From positions 561,842-625,841 of the forward strand of contig JAQSDB010000003.1 in the NCBI GenBank assembly GCA_029945725.1: a stretch of 64,000 bases of DNA, in the 5' to 3' direction. Position numbers and translations under genes: made by a program. The DNA is from a bacterium. Its GTDB lineage: Bacteria > Pseudomonadota > Gammaproteobacteria > Pseudomonadales > Moraxellaceae. Position 1 is the stretch's first letter, and each line of letters begins with the position of its first letter. This document shows positions 8,754 to 18,151 of the stretch, piece by piece. The notes under the pieces were generated by a model, which was not told the DNA's origin, ran no database searches, and was given only the letters and a program-made list of their open reading frames with translations.

Positions 8754-9509
8754 ATGTGTCTGATCGCCCTCGCCTGGCAGGTGCAGCCGGATTACCCCCT
8801 CATCATCGCCGCCAACCGCGACGAGTTTTACCGCCGCGCGACGGCGCCGGCCAGGTTCCGGGAGGAGTCGCCAGCCGTGCTGGCCGGCCGCGATCTGGAG
8901 GCGGGCGGCACCTGGATGGGGGTGACGCGCACGGGCCGCTTTGCCGCACTCACCAACTTCCGCAATCCGGCGGCTGCTACCGGCGAGCGCTCGCGCGGGC
9001 TGCTCGTCAGCGACTATCTGGAGGGCAGCAGTGACCCCATGGCCTATGCCGAAACGGTGGCTGCCGAGGGCAGCTTGTATGGCGGCTTCCACCTGCTGCT
9101 GGGCACGCCCGGGGAGCTGGTCGTGGTCGGCAACCAGGGCATGCCGCCGCAGCGTCTGGCTGCCGGCATCTATGTGCTCAGCAATCATGAGCTCGATACG
9201 CCCTGGCCCAAGGTGGAAAAAGCCCGACGCGCGCTGGATGCCGCGCTGGCCGCCGCCGAGCCGGGAGCGCTGATGGCCTTGCTGGCGGATGAAGAAATTG
9301 CCGCCGATGAGCACCTGCCGGATACGGGGGTGGGCTTGCCGCTGGAGCGCATGCTGTCGCCGCTGTTCATCCGCTCGCCGCAGTACGGGACGCGGGCTTC
9401 CACGGTGCTGATGCTGGGGCATGAACGGATCTATTTCAGCGAGCAGACGTTTGTCGGAGGTGAGCCGGGCGAGCGCTCCACGTTTGAATTTGACCTGCTG
9501 CCGGCATGA
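8754..9509 (+). CDS. NRDE family protein (TANGO2-like)
   Basis: The protein has 251 residues. It begins MCLIALAWQ with Cys2 and carries the defining NRDE motif in [12 protein letters not shown]. Further conserved blocks are [27 protein letters not shown] and the C-terminal [10 protein letters not shown] (each shown in part). The NRDE/TANGO2 family is widespread, and proposed roles concern haem trafficking or quality control. An N-terminal nucleophile-type Cys2 is suggestive but unproven. The stop overlaps the start of the next gene (ATGA), so the two genes are coupled. Confidence 0.9.
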   Translation: MCLIALAWQVQPDYPLIIAANRDEFYRRATAPARFREESPAVLAGRDLEAGGTWMGVTRTGRFAALTNFRNPAAATGERSRGLLVSDYLEGSSDPMAYAETVAAEGSLYGGFHLLLGTPGELVVVGNQGMPPQRLAAGIYVLSNHELDTPWPKVEKARRALDAALAAAEPGALMALLADEEIAADEHLPDTGVGLPLERMLSPLFIRSPQYGTRASTVLMLGHERIYFSEQTFVGGEPGERSTFEFDLLPA

Positions 9510-10108
9510 AAAAGCCGGTCCTGCCAGCCAGCTTCTATCGCCGCGATACGGAAACGGTAGCGCGCGAGTTGCTGGGCATGCGTCTCTGTCGCCGGCTGGA
9601 GGATGGCCGTGTTTGTGCCGGGACCATTGTCGAGACGGAGGCCTACCTGGGTGCAGACGACAGGGCCTGTCATACCTATGGCGGCCGGCGGACGCCGCGC
9701 ACCGAGACCATGTATGACGCCGGCGGCATGGCTTACGTTTATCTTATTTACGGCATGTATTACTGCCTGAATGCCGTAACGAAAAATGCCGGCGAGCCAG
9801 AGGCAGTGCTGATTCGTGCCGTGCAGGCCGATGCGCAGGATGAGGGGCTGTGGCGCGAAAAATACCCGCGGCTTAAATCACAGCAGTGGCTGAGCGGCCC
9901 CGGCAGGTTGTGCCGTGCACTCGGGATAGACAAAACCCATAACGGGCTGGCACTGCAGTCGGATGTATTGTGGATGGCACCGGGCAACCATGCGGAATCC
10001 GCAGAAATCGTGGCAGTGCCCAGAGTGGGTGTGGATTATGCTGGCGAAGCAGCGCAGTGGCCGTTGCGCTTTTACTTGAGCGGTGCTCCGGCGGTATCCA
10101 GAAGATGA
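9506..10108 (+). CDS. DNA-3-methyladenine glycosylase (AAG/MPG family)
   Basis: This base-excision enzyme of the alkyladenine glycosylase family removes alkylated purines. The 200 residues include the catalytic-glutamate segment [20 protein letters not shown], the [13 protein letters not shown] loop and [16 protein letters not shown], followed by the [13 protein letters not shown] motif. It overlaps the NRDE stop by 4 bp at its start. Its 3' end overlaps the convergent diguanylate cyclase gene by 37 bp. Confidence 0.95.
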   Translation: MKKPVLPASFYRRDTETVARELLGMRLCRRLEDGRVCAGTIVETEAYLGADDRACHTYGGRRTPRTETMYDAGGMAYVYLIYGMYYCLNAVTKNAGEPEAVLIRAVQADAQDEGLWREKYPRLKSQQWLSGPGRLCRALGIDKTHNGLALQSDVLWMAPGNHAESAEIVAVPRVGVDYAGEAAQWPLRFYLSGAPAVSRR

Positions 10109-11268
10109 GCGGCTTCCTGGCGAATGCAGTTGCGCCCGGCATGCTTGGCGGCATAAAGCGCATTGTCAGCTGCCCGCAATAACTGCTGCATGCTGCGGGT
10201 GTCTCCAGCCGCCATGCCGGAAATGCCTATGCTGACAGAGAGCGGCACGCGGCGGCCTTCAACAAAAAATTCCACGGCCTCAAAGTCACGGCGGATACGC
10301 TCGGCACTGTGCCGGGCAATGTCCGGGCTGGTGTCCGTCATTACGATGCAGAATTCTTCGCCGAGATACTTTCCGACAAGATCCACATTGCGCACCGAGT
10401 TGTTGAGTATGGTGCCAAAGCGGCGCAGTGATTCATCGCCGACCTGATGGCCGAAGTCATCGTTGATTTTTTTGAAATTATCAAGATCCAGCACCATGAC
10501 ACTGAGCGGCCGCCACATGCGCTGTGCCAGCGCCCAGTCCCTCTCGGCCATTTCCATGAAATTGCGCCGGTTGCGCACGCCGGTGAGCAGGTCGTTATTG
10601 GTAATGGCGGCAAGATCGTTATAGGCCAGTCCACTCTGCATCAGAAGATAGGCAATCCCGGCGCCAATGAGAGCGAAGTAATAGCTGATGAAGCTGAGTA
10701 CCTGTACGGCTGTGGGTTCGAAAATGGATGTTGCATTGTCGGTGAAAAATTCAGCGTACAGCCCTCTGGAAAGGGCGTTGACCAGCACGATGATATAAAA
10801 GCCCTGCATCAGCAGGCGGGCGTTTTTTGTGTGCGGATTCTGCGAAGTGCCGGCTGCATTGATTATGCCGATGGAGACTGCGATCAGCATCAGTGAAAAC
10901 AGGACGATGCGATGTCGCACGGCAACATCAAATGCCACCAGGAGTTGAAAAAGTATGGAATAGGCAATGACGGCCACAAGATAGTGATGCTCTTTTTGAG
11001 GTTTCTGCATAAGCATGCAGAACGAGAGATACAAGAGAGCGAAGCCGCCACACAGCACGCTGTTGCCGAGTACGGCGGAGGGCCAGAGCGGGATGATGCC
11101 GCGCAGGCCCACCAGCAACAGACCTGCTGCCACCATGAAGTTGCCGGCGCCCCAGCGTATTGCACTGCGGCGGCGCTCCTTGTTGGGCATGTTCATGGCA
11201 AACACGCAAAATCCCGCGAGGATGGATGACATCACCAGCAGGAAGTACATGGTGCGAATGTCTAGCAT
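10072..11268 (-). CDS. Membrane diguanylate cyclase with degenerate GGDEF motif
   Basis: I chose the ATG at 11268 because AGGAAAG lies 4 bp upstream; the track start is six codons earlier. The roughly 398-residue protein has an N-terminal region of about six hydrophobic segments (residues about 1-200) and a C-terminal GGDEF domain (LTGVRNRRNFMEMAERDWAL onward). The active-site loop reads KYLGEEF, so the first glycine of GGEEF is leucine. The RNVD sequence five residues upstream is an intact RxxD inhibitory site. Cyclic-di-GMP synthesis is expected of the family, but activity with this substitution is uncertain. Confidence 0.85.
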   Translation of the reverse strand: MLDIRTMYFLLVMSSILAGFCVFAMNMPNKERRRSAIRWGAGNFMVAAGLLLVGLRGIIPLWPSAVLGNSVLCGGFALLYLSFCMLMQKPQKEHHYLVAVIAYSILFQLLVAFDVAVRHRIVLFSLMLIAVSIGIINAAGTSQNPHTKNARLLMQGFYIIVLVNALSRGLYAEFFTDNATSIFEPTAVQVLSFISYYFALIGAGIAYLLMQSGLAYNDLAAITNNDLLTGVRNRRNFMEMAERDWALAQRMWRPLSVMVLDLDNFKKINDDFGHQVGDESLRRFGTILNNSVRNVDLVGKYLGEEFCIVMTDTSPDIARHSAERIRRDFEAVEFFVEGRRVPLSVSIGISGMAAGDTRSMQQLLRAADNALYAAKHAGRNCIRQEAAHLLDTAGAPLK

Positions 11269-11296
11269 CTGTCTTTCCTGGCGCATAGCGCCGTAT

Positions 11297-13582
11297 TTAT
11301 TTCTTTCCGGGCCGGATCAGGTCAAGAAGACCGAGGTCTTCCAGTTCAAATTCGACCAGACTGCGGATAACAGCGGCATTGTCGACCTGCATGACCTGTT
11401 CAAGCAGGCCGCGCGCCTGCATATAGGGCGTATTGCAGATGACCTTGCGGATTTTCAGCAGATTGCTGGCGCTCATGGAGAGTGAATCGAAGCCCATGGC
11501 CATGAGCAGCAGCGCCGTGCCGGGATCGCCCGCCATTTCGCCACAGATGCCAACGGGCTTGCCGGCGCGATGCACTTCATCCACAACCATCTGCAGGGCG
11601 CGCAGGACGGCAGGGTGGTAGGGCGTGTAAATGTCGGCGACGCGGGCATTGTTGCGATCCACGGCCAGCATGTATTGCGTGAGGTCGTTTGAGCCGACGG
11701 AAACAAAATCCACCAGCTGCACCATGTCGCCAATCTGCAGCACCGCCGCCGGCACCTCCACCATCACGCCGACGCGCGGCATGGTGATGGGCACACCTTC
11801 CTCTTCCTGCACTTCCATCATGGCGCGATGAATCAGGTGCAGTGCCTCCTCTACCTCGAAAACCGAGGAGATCATGGGCAGAAGAATCTGCAGGTTATCA
11901 AGGCCGATGGCGGCTTTCAGCATGGCGCGAATCTGCACCATGAAAATTTCCGGGTGATCCAGCGTGATGCGTATGCCACGCCAGCCCAGCGCTGGATTGT
12001 CTTCCTTGATGGGAAAGTAGGGCAGGTCCTTGTCGCCGCCGATGTCGAGGGTGCGCATGGTGACCGGGCGCGGCGCAAAGGCTTCCAGTTGCTGGCGGTA
12101 AATGCCGCGCTGCTCTTCCTCGCCGGGAAAGCGCTCGCGCAGCATGAAGGGGATTTCCGAGCGGTACAGGCCGACACCTTCGGCGCCGCGATCTTTTGCG
12201 CGCGCAACATCCGCCATCAGGCCGGTATTTACATACAGCGCCAGGCGATGGCCATCGGGCGTTTCGGCTGGGACATCGCGGTAGGCGTCGAGGCCGGCCA
12301 CCAGCTGCAGCTCTTCCTTGATGATGTCCTTGTAGCGCGTGCGCAGCTGGCGTGAGGGCTGCACGTAAACGCGTCCCTGATAGGCATCGACGATCATTTC
12401 GGTGTCGTCGAGCTGGGTCACCGGCAGCTCGCTGACGCCGAGTACCGTCGGTATGCCGAGCGCGCGTGCAACGATTGCCATATGGGAGTTGGCCGCGCCT
12501 TCCACCGTGACAATACCGGCAATTTTTTCCAGCGGGGTTTCCACCAGCATGGCGGTGGTGATTTCCTCGCCAATCAGGATCGAGTGATCAGGGAATTCAC
12601 GCAGGCTGTCGCCTTCCTGTTTTTGCAAATGCGCCAGAATGCGCAGGCCAAGATCACGCACATCGGCGCGGCGCTCGCGCAGATAGGGGTCGTCCATGGC
12701 AGCGAAAGCCTGCATGTGCTTCTCGATCACTTCGCGCAGTGCGCCTTGCGCCCAGTTGCCGGCGTGGATGCGTTCTTCTATTTCACCGCCGAGGGCGTTG
12801 TCGTCAAGCATGCGCAGATAGGCATCAAACAGGGCGCGCTCTTCCGGCATCAATGACCCGGCCATTTTCCTGTCGAGTTCCCGGATGTCTTCACGAACGG
12901 CTTCAAGGGCTATGCGCAGGGAATGGATTTCGTTGTCAGGGTCTTCGGCAACGCGATCCGGCACAGAGTCGATGTCGGCCGGGGGGTACATGACAATGGC
13001 GCGACCGAGAGCAATGCCCGAGGCGCCTGCGATTCCATTGAAGACGCGCGTGACATTGGCTCTCGGCGTCGGTGTGCGGATGACATCAAACGATCCGACG
13101 GCTTTGGCGTGCGCCACAACGCCCGAGAGCTGCGCCGACAGTGTCACCAGAAAGGCTTCTTCGGCTTCATCAAACTTGCGCTTGTCGCGCTGCTGCACCA
13201 CCAGCACGCCCAGCACCTTGCGCCGGTGCATGATGGGGACGCCGAGAAAGGAATTGTATTTTTCTTCGCCGGTTTCCGGCAGGTAATGGTATTTCGGGTG
13301 GGCGGAAGCGTTATCCAGATTGATGGGTTCTTCTCGCGCGCCACAGAGGCCGACCAGGCCTTCATTCCAGCCCAGGGAAACGGTGCCGATGGCATCCGGA
13401 TTCAGGCCTTCGGTGGCCATCAGGATGTAGCGGTTGCTTTTGTCATCGAGCAGATAAACCGAACTGACTTCGGTGCCCATGGTTTCGCGCACGCTCGTGA
13501 CCATGGTGTCCAGCGCCGCCGTGAAGTTGGGCGCGGAATCCACGTCTTGTACGATTTTGCGCAGATTCTCCAGCATGAGCAT
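11297..13582 (-). CDS. ptsP: Phosphoenolpyruvate-protein phosphotransferase PtsP (EI-Ntr)
   Basis: This is enzyme I of the nitrogen PTS, which takes phosphate from phosphoenolpyruvate and passes it to NPr. It is 761 residues with an N-terminal GAF domain (residues about 1-165, including NSFLGVPIMHRRKVLGVLVV), an EIN domain from about residue 180, the phosphorylated histidine near residue 367 in GAANSHMAIVARALG, and a PEP-binding barrel with LPMISSVFEVEEA and GICGEMAGDP. It starts 32 bp after rppH on the same strand, the usual rppH-ptsP pair. Confidence 0.97.
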   Translation of the reverse strand: MLMLENLRKIVQDVDSAPNFTAALDTMVTSVRETMGTEVSSVYLLDDKSNRYILMATEGLNPDAIGTVSLGWNEGLVGLCGAREEPINLDNASAHPKYHYLPETGEEKYNSFLGVPIMHRRKVLGVLVVQQRDKRKFDEAEEAFLVTLSAQLSGVVAHAKAVGSFDVIRTPTPRANVTRVFNGIAGASGIALGRAIVMYPPADIDSVPDRVAEDPDNEIHSLRIALEAVREDIRELDRKMAGSLMPEERALFDAYLRMLDDNALGGEIEERIHAGNWAQGALREVIEKHMQAFAAMDDPYLRERRADVRDLGLRILAHLQKQEGDSLREFPDHSILIGEEITTAMLVETPLEKIAGIVTVEGAANSHMAIVARALGIPTVLGVSELPVTQLDDTEMIVDAYQGRVYVQPSRQLRTRYKDIIKEELQLVAGLDAYRDVPAETPDGHRLALYVNTGLMADVARAKDRGAEGVGLYRSEIPFMLRERFPGEEEQRGIYRQQLEAFAPRPVTMRTLDIGGDKDLPYFPIKEDNPALGWRGIRITLDHPEIFMVQIRAMLKAAIGLDNLQILLPMISSVFEVEEALHLIHRAMMEVQEEEGVPITMPRVGVMVEVPAAVLQIGDMVQLVDFVSVGSNDLTQYMLAVDRNNARVADIYTPYHPAVLRALQMVVDEVHRAGKPVGICGEMAGDPGTALLLMAMGFDSLSMSASNLLKIRKVICNTPYMQARGLLEQVMQVDNAAVIRSLVEFELEDLGLLDLIRPGKK

Positions 13583-13614
13583 CGGGCATTCCAGAGCGGC
13601 AGTGCCGCAAAAAA

Positions 13615-14091
13615 TTAACGGAGTAGCAGTCGCGGAGCGAGCTCGGTCAGCGCTTTGCGATAAACTTCGCGCTTGAAGGACACCACTTGGTTAAGAGGAT
13701 ACCAGTAGCTGACCCAGCGCCAGTGATCAAACTCGGGCGGATGGGTGCGGGTCAGGATGACGCGCTCATCATCACCCATCATTTGCAGCAGGAACCATTT
13801 CTGTTTCTGGCCAATACAGACGGGGTGGTTGTCCGGGCGGATAAAGCGGCTGGGCAGGCGATAGCGCAGCCAGCCGCGGGTAGCGGCGATGATTTTCACG
13901 TCGGGGATTTCCAGCCCCACTTCTTCCCAGAGCTCGCGGTACATGGCCTGCTCGGGCGATTCGTGCTCGATAATGCCCCCTTGGGGGAACTGCCAGGCGT
14001 CATGGCCGGTGCGCCGGGCCCAGAGAACCTGGCCGGCGGGGTTGGTCAGAATTATGCCCACATTGGGGCGGAAGCCATCGGCATCAATCAC
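13615..14091 (-). CDS. rppH: RNA pyrophosphohydrolase
   Basis: RppH removes pyrophosphate from 5'-triphosphorylated mRNA and starts RNase E-dependent decay. The 158-residue protein carries a perfect Nudix box ([23 protein letters not shown], quoted in part here as REL-x-EE-x-GL) and the N-terminal [23 protein letters not shown] typical of RppH. It is the first gene of a minus-strand unit with ptsP. Confidence 0.97.
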   Translation of the reverse strand: MIDADGFRPNVGIILTNPAGQVLWARRTGHDAWQFPQGGIIEHESPEQAMYRELWEEVGLEIPDVKIIAATRGWLRYRLPSRFIRPDNHPVCIGQKQKWFLLQMMGDDERVILTRTHPPEFDHWRWVSYWYPLNQVVSFKREVYRKALTELAPRLLLR

Positions 14092-14277
14092 GGCGGCGTC
14101 TCAATAGTTGGTAGGAAGTGCCTTCTCGGCGGCTGTATCGACAGATACCTGAGAAGAGCTCTCCAAGTGCTTGTTTTATAAATACTCTAGGCACCATGAC
14201 CGGGGCAAGCGCCGGGGCTGTTTTTTTAGTGGAAATTCGTGAGGGCACGGTATCATCGGCGTTTTTCGGAGGCCGCC

Positions 14278-14931
14278 ATGACGCTCGCCATCTTTGATCT
14301 CGACAATACGCTGCTGGCCGGCGACTCCGATCATGCCTGGGGCGAGTTTCTGGTCGAGCGCGGTCTGGTGGAGGCAGATTCGTACCGGGCCCGCAACGAC
14401 GGCTTCTACTCCGACTATTGCCGTGGCGAGCTGGACATCATTGCCTACAGCGAGTTTGTCTTTACCGTGCTGGCCCGTGAAGAGCCGGCGACACTGGCCG
14501 CCTGGCACCGTGATTTCATGGCGGAGAAAGTCAGCCGGATGATCCTGCCCAGGGGCCGCGAGCTGCTGGCGCAGCACCGTGACAAGGGTCACCGCCTGCT
14601 CATCATCACGGCGACCAACCGCTTCATCACGGCCCCCATTGCCGCCGAACTGGGCGTGACGGACCTGCTGGCGACCGAGCCCGAGATGCGCGACGGCCGC
14701 TACACCGGCAAGGTGGCCGGCATTCCCTGTTACCAGCACGGCAAGATTGAACGCATGCAGCAATGGCTGCAGGAGACCGGGGAATCGGCCGAGGGCTCCT
14801 GGTTCTATTCAGACTCGCGCAACGACATTCCCCTGCTGGAGTTCGTCACCCATCCGGTGGCGGTCGATCCCGACGAGCCCTTGCGTGCCCATGCGGCCTC
14901 GAACAGCTGGCCTGTCATGTCGCTGCGCTGA
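14278..14931 (+). CDS. HAD superfamily hydrolase, SerB-like subfamily IB
   Basis: I chose the ATG at 14278 ([17 protein letters not shown]), preceded by CGGAGG. The 217-residue protein has HAD motif I DLDNT, motif II in IITATNRF, and motif III/IV in [11 protein letters not shown]. The cap region resembles HAD-IB phosphatases related to phosphoserine phosphatase and the CicA-like group. The true substrate cannot be read from the sequence. Members of this subgroup often sit near rppH-ptsP in gammaproteobacteria. Confidence 0.88.
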   Translation: MTLAIFDLDNTLLAGDSDHAWGEFLVERGLVEADSYRARNDGFYSDYCRGELDIIAYSEFVFTVLAREEPATLAAWHRDFMAEKVSRMILPRGRELLAQHRDKGHRLLIITATNRFITAPIAAELGVTDLLATEPEMRDGRYTGKVAGIPCYQHGKIERMQQWLQETGESAEGSWFYSDSRNDIPLLEFVTHPVAVDPDEPLRAHAASNSWPVMSLR

Positions 14932-14972
14932 CAGGACCCGGCCCCCTTCCCCGTATAAAAGAGGCAAAAGGC

Positions 14973-15560
14973 ATGAAGATTTTCCCGGGCTTGTTATGGC
15001 TGCTGCTGGCGGGTGTGGCGCAGGCCGATGTGATTCTGGGGGCCCAGGTGGGCACGCAATCGCTGGCGATCAGGCAGACAGACGGCCTGGGTAATACCTA
15101 TGAGGATACGGCGGACTCCCGCGCCAGCCTGGGGCTGGTGCTTGGCGTCGGGCAGCCGGGAGGAAACAGCCGTATTTCTGTCGGGATGAGCCGCTTCGCG
15201 ATAGGCAGTGATGCCGATCTGGCCTTGCTGAATGCTGGCTATACATGGCTGATGCCTTCGCTGACGCCGCCCTCGTTCCTCCCCTTGCGGCCTTTTGTCG
15301 GGGCAGAGCTTGGCTATGGCTGGCTGGTGGCTGATCAGCAGTCATTGTTTAACAGCGGCGATGACAGCGGCCTCATTTATGGCGCACGCGCCGGTCTTGG
15401 TCTGGCCATTACTGACCGGGCCGAGATTGAGGCCGGGGTGCGATACGGCGTTGTGAATCTGGATGCCGCGCTGCCGGGCAAGTTGCCCGGCGTGCAGCCG
15501 GCGCACTTTGAGGTGGAGAGTAGCCGGGGCTGGTGGATAGGGTTTAACGTCGGCCTTTGA
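14973..15560 (+). CDS. Predicted small outer-membrane beta-barrel protein
   Basis: This 195-residue protein has a cleavable signal peptide (MKIFPGLLWLLLAGVAQA) followed by alternating amphipathic strands with frequent Gly and aromatic residues. It ends in WWIGFNVGL. The pattern resembles small OmpA/OprF-like or YfaZ-like barrels, with repeated strand-turn units (SLGLVLGVGQPGGNSRISVGM). No catalytic motif is visible. The ATG follows a purine-rich ribosome-binding region. The product is an exported hypothetical with inferred outer-membrane location. Confidence 0.6.
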   Translation: MKIFPGLLWLLLAGVAQADVILGAQVGTQSLAIRQTDGLGNTYEDTADSRASLGLVLGVGQPGGNSRISVGMSRFAIGSDADLALLNAGYTWLMPSLTPPSFLPLRPFVGAELGYGWLVADQQSLFNSGDDSGLIYGARAGLGLAITDRAEIEAGVRYGVVNLDAALPGKLPGVQPAHFEVESSRGWWIGFNVGL

Positions 15561-15594
15561 TCCGGCGCCATCAATAAAAAAGCGGCGGTCTGCC

Positions 15595-16461
15595 CTAGTG
15601 CTCATTGCCGGGGACCATTTCCTTGCTTGTTCCGATGCGATAGGACCACGCCACGCCGAGAGTGCCCGCATGGGGGGTGGAGACCAGGGGGCTGTCGGCA
15701 AAGCCCGCACCTTCGAGCCCCTCGATGCGGGCGAAAACACTCACGGAGTGATGCTGGTGCTGGTAGCTGATCCGGCTGCTGAGCTGCCATCCCGCAAAGC
15801 CTCCCGGGGCTGTATAGGCGGGCCGGGCCGCGGTCGCATAGGCTGGCTCCACGCCGTAGAAATAATCATTGTAACGGGCGTCGGCAAAACTGATGGCGGT
15901 GCCGATCCCCCATGTCCATGCCCCCGCCAGATTGTGATCAAGGCTGAGCCCCGGCTGAACCTGCAGGCCAACGGGAGCGAGCGCGCCGTGGTGCAAGGCA
16001 TAAACCACGCGCAGCGGCAGGTGAGCGCTCAGTCGCAAACCGCTGCTTTCATCGCGCCAGAAAGTAATCCGTTCGCGCAGCCCTATGCCGAGAGTGCTGT
16101 CCAGCACGGGCATGCCGGCGCGTTCAGGATTGCTCTGCTGATGCACTGAGGGGTTCAGTGACAGGCTGACGTCGAGTTCCGAGTCGATGCTGCGCCACAG
16201 CACCCCATGACTGCCTTCGCGGCCAAGATAGAGGCGGTCGGAACGATAGACGAACCAGGGGAAGGGCAGGGCATAGGTGCGGTAGTTGCGTGAGCCGGGA
16301 TAGTCGCGCAGCGTGGCGGCAGCGATCCCCATGCCCCACTCCCAGCGCGGTTTGAGCGTATCGGCGCCGGCCGTGCCAGCCCACAGGGCCAGAAGCAGGC
16401 CCGCGCACGCCGCGCAAATGCCTGCGTAATGACCTGCGTTATGGCGGAGGGCTGTGCTCAT
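15595..16461 (-). CDS. MipA/OmpV family outer-membrane protein
   Basis: I chose the ATG at 16461 (MSTALRHNAGHYAG) because a signal peptide ending in LLALWAGTAGADT follows. The 288-residue product has the MipA/OmpV pattern: a start near WEWGMGIAAATLRDYPGS, then YALPFPWFVYRSDRLYLGREG, many beta-strands, and a C-terminal GVAWSYRIG strand. MipA/OmpV proteins are outer-membrane barrels linked to murein-synthesis scaffolding (MipA in E. coli) or osmoadaptation. The specific role here is unproven. It is convergent with the barrel gene to its left. Confidence 0.85.
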   Translation of the reverse strand: MSTALRHNAGHYAGICAACAGLLLALWAGTAGADTLKPRWEWGMGIAAATLRDYPGSRNYRTYALPFPWFVYRSDRLYLGREGSHGVLWRSIDSELDVSLSLNPSVHQQSNPERAGMPVLDSTLGIGLRERITFWRDESSGLRLSAHLPLRVVYALHHGALAPVGLQVQPGLSLDHNLAGAWTWGIGTAISFADARYNDYFYGVEPAYATAARPAYTAPGGFAGWQLSSRISYQHQHHSVSVFARIEGLEGAGFADSPLVSTPHAGTLGVAWSYRIGTSKEMVPGNEH

Positions 16462-16632
16462 GGGCTGGTCCAGTCGTGCCGTTCCGATCCTGGTTGCTGG
16501 TCTTATCGTGAGCCTCTGCCCGGGCCGGAGCAAGACGTATGGCGCCCTGGCCAGATACTCGTGTGTTGTTGTGGGGCCGGCCAGGGCCGTTGCGTCAGGC
16601 GCGGGATTTCAGGGGGCGGACAGTTCGCCGGC

Positions 16633-17229
16633 TCAGCGAAAAACATGTTTGTCAGTGGCGACCTGATTGAGGGGGATGTCCCAGACGGCGGACTCCAGCC
16701 TGTCCACTTGCTGGCACGCATGCGCCACGCCAATCAGTACCGGCTTGTGCGCATGGCCATGCTTCCTGAATGCCAGTGTGCGGTCATAAAAGCCGCCCCC
16801 CATGCCCAGCCGGTTGCCACGCGCATCAAAGCCGGTCAGGGGGAGCAGGATGACGTCCATGTGGCGCGCGGAAAAAGTGACGCGGCCAGCGGGTTCGGGG
16901 ATGCCAAGGCGATTGGGGTGCAGTGCCCGGCCGGCATGCCAGCGCGCAAAGGCCAGTGTGTTGGCGGGGAATTTTCGCAGCACCGGCAAGTAGAATTTGC
17001 GCCGGGTCATGCGTGCATGGCGGAGCAGGGTACGGGTGTCGATTTCGCCGTCAACCGGCCAGTAAAGCGCAATGTGCTGTGCTGTTTTCAGGGCCGGCAA
17101 GGCGGCCAGTCGATGTGCCAGTTCGCGGGCTGCTTTTTTCCGGGCAAACACGGAGAGTGCGCGGCGACGTGCGCGCAGGGTGCGGCGCAAGCTCTGGCGA
17201 TCAGAAGAAGGAAGTATGAGAGGGAGCAT
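16633..17229 (-). CDS. 5-formyltetrahydrofolate cyclo-ligase
   Basis: This enzyme converts 5-formyl-THF to 5,10-methenyl-THF with ATP. The 198-residue protein has the N-terminal LRRTLRARRRAL helix, YWPVDGEIDT, and the signature LTGFDARGNRLGMGGGFYDRTL. The gene starts a few bases after the inferred 3' end of 6S RNA, reproducing the ssrS-ygfA arrangement of E. coli, so co-transcription with 6S RNA is likely. Confidence 0.95.
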   Translation of the reverse strand: MLPLILPSSDRQSLRRTLRARRRALSVFARKKAARELAHRLAALPALKTAQHIALYWPVDGEIDTRTLLRHARMTRRKFYLPVLRKFPANTLAFARWHAGRALHPNRLGIPEPAGRVTFSARHMDVILLPLTGFDARGNRLGMGGGFYDRTLAFRKHGHAHKPVLIGVAHACQQVDRLESAVWDIPLNQVATDKHVFR

Positions 17230-17233
17230 AAAA

Positions 17234-17417
17234 GGAGTGTGTTCTCCGAAGTGCCGCTGCCCGTCGTAACCCTTGAACCCAAAGGTTCAAGGGGGAAGCC
17301 CGGTCGCTGCATAAGGCTTTCCGGCGGGCGGACATGCACACAGCAGTTACTCGAACGTCCCAATGTAATGAAATCGGCTCAGGGGATTGGACGAGCTGGC
17401 CAACACTTCAGGGAACA
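17234..17417 (-). ncRNA. ssrS: 6S RNA
   Basis: The minus strand carries the recognisable 6S RNA pattern: TCCCTGAAGTGTT near the 5' end, the conserved CCCCTGAGCCGAT, the central GGAAAGCCTTA, and the CCTTGAACC / GGGTTCAAGGGTTAC hairpin, closing with CTTCGGAGAA, which pairs back to the 5' end. The inferred length, about 184 nt, equals that of the E. coli RNA. It lies between zapA and the cyclo-ligase gene, the standard ssrS position. 6S RNA mimics an open promoter and binds sigma-70 RNA polymerase. The exact ends are estimates. Confidence 0.95.
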
Positions 17418-17424
17418 CGTGATC

Positions 17425-17430
17425 AGTATA
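17425..17430 (-). promoter_or_regulatory. Extended -10 promoter of 6S RNA
   Basis: On the minus strand TATACT, preceded by TGG to make an extended -10, lies 7 bp upstream of the inferred 6S RNA start. No good -35 hexamer is seen at 16-18 bp, which suits an extended -10 promoter. Confidence 0.7.
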
Positions 17431-17485
17431 CCAAACCGCCGGTATTGCACATCATGAAAATGATGAAGGGTTTGTTACGCGGACA

Positions 17486-17797
17486 TCAGGAGTCCAGCGA
17501 GTGGTAGTGATCCAGTGTCTTTTCTATCTTGCCAATCAGCTTGGTCAGTTCTGCCTGGGAGTCGGATTCGGCATCAACACGCTTCGAGGCGTTCAGCAGT
17601 TCATGCGTGATATTGAGCGCGGCGATCACGGCAATGCGCTCAAGGCCGAGCACCTTGCCGGAGGAGCGGATGTCACGCATCTTGCGGTCAAGATACTGGC
17701 CGGAGGCGCGCAGGCTTTCCTGCTCGTTTTCCGGGCAGTTGATACGGTAGGCCTTGTCCAGAATGAAAACTTCGAGCGTGCTGGTGTCGGTGCTCAT
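17486..17797 (-). CDS. zapA: Cell division protein ZapA
   Basis: ZapA binds and bundles FtsZ at the division ring. The 103-residue protein shows the beta-strand EVFILDKAYRINCPENEQESLRASGQYLDRKMRDIR (quoted as fragments EVFILDKAYRI and YLDRKMRDI), followed by the long dimerising helix RIAVIAALNITHELL and a C-terminal coiled coil. The gene precedes 6S RNA and follows a TIGR02449-type gene, the standard gammaproteobacterial order. Confidence 0.95.
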   Translation of the reverse strand: MSTDTSTLEVFILDKAYRINCPENEQESLRASGQYLDRKMRDIRSSGKVLGLERIAVIAALNITHELLNASKRVDAESDSQAELTKLIGKIEKTLDHYHSLDS

Positions 17798-17855
17798 GGA
17801 TGATTCCGGGTACGGTTAAGTGGGTTGTTCATCCCTGTCTGCACGCCTGCTGCGG

Positions 17856-18065
17856 TCATTCCTGCGCCTCAAGCGCTTTCAGGCGCAGGATGATCGCTTC
17901 GACGCGGGCCTTGGCCAGTTCGTTCTTGCGCTGCAACTCGTCACGCTCGGTCAGCAGGGCGGACTCCTGCGCCCGCAATTTCTTGTTTTCAGCCATAAGG
18001 CGCGTTGACAGCTCGGTCAGGCTGTCGATGCGGGCGCTCAGGATTTTGAGATTATTATCGAGCAT
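17856..18065 (-). CDS. TIGR02449-type small coiled-coil protein
   Basis: I chose the ATG at 18065 (MLDNNLKILSARID), giving 69 residues. Almost the whole protein is a predicted coiled coil (LTELSTRLMAENKKLRAQES and following heptads), recalling ZapB. This small family sits between zapA and ygfB in many gammaproteobacteria. A role alongside ZapA in division is inferred from neighbourhood and fold only. Confidence 0.85.
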   Translation of the reverse strand: MLDNNLKILSARIDSLTELSTRLMAENKKLRAQESALLTERDELQRKNELAKARVEAIILRLKALEAQE

Positions 18066-18151
18066 GGGCTGGTCGCGAAGGATGGCCGGAATATGGCGTA
18101 GGGGGGTACTATAGTTTTTCCGCTGAACAAGGGTCAATGAGAAGGTCTTAC

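Noticed and set aside
8613-9422. N-terminal 270 residues of the 538-residue ORF ending in lgt
   Set aside because: This part is antisense to the NRDE gene. Lgt starts at the GTG at 8612 with a good ribosome-binding site.
14190-14230. Terminator between rppH and the HAD gene
   Set aside because: CCGGGGC occurs as a direct, not inverted, repeat before the T tract, so no stable stem forms.
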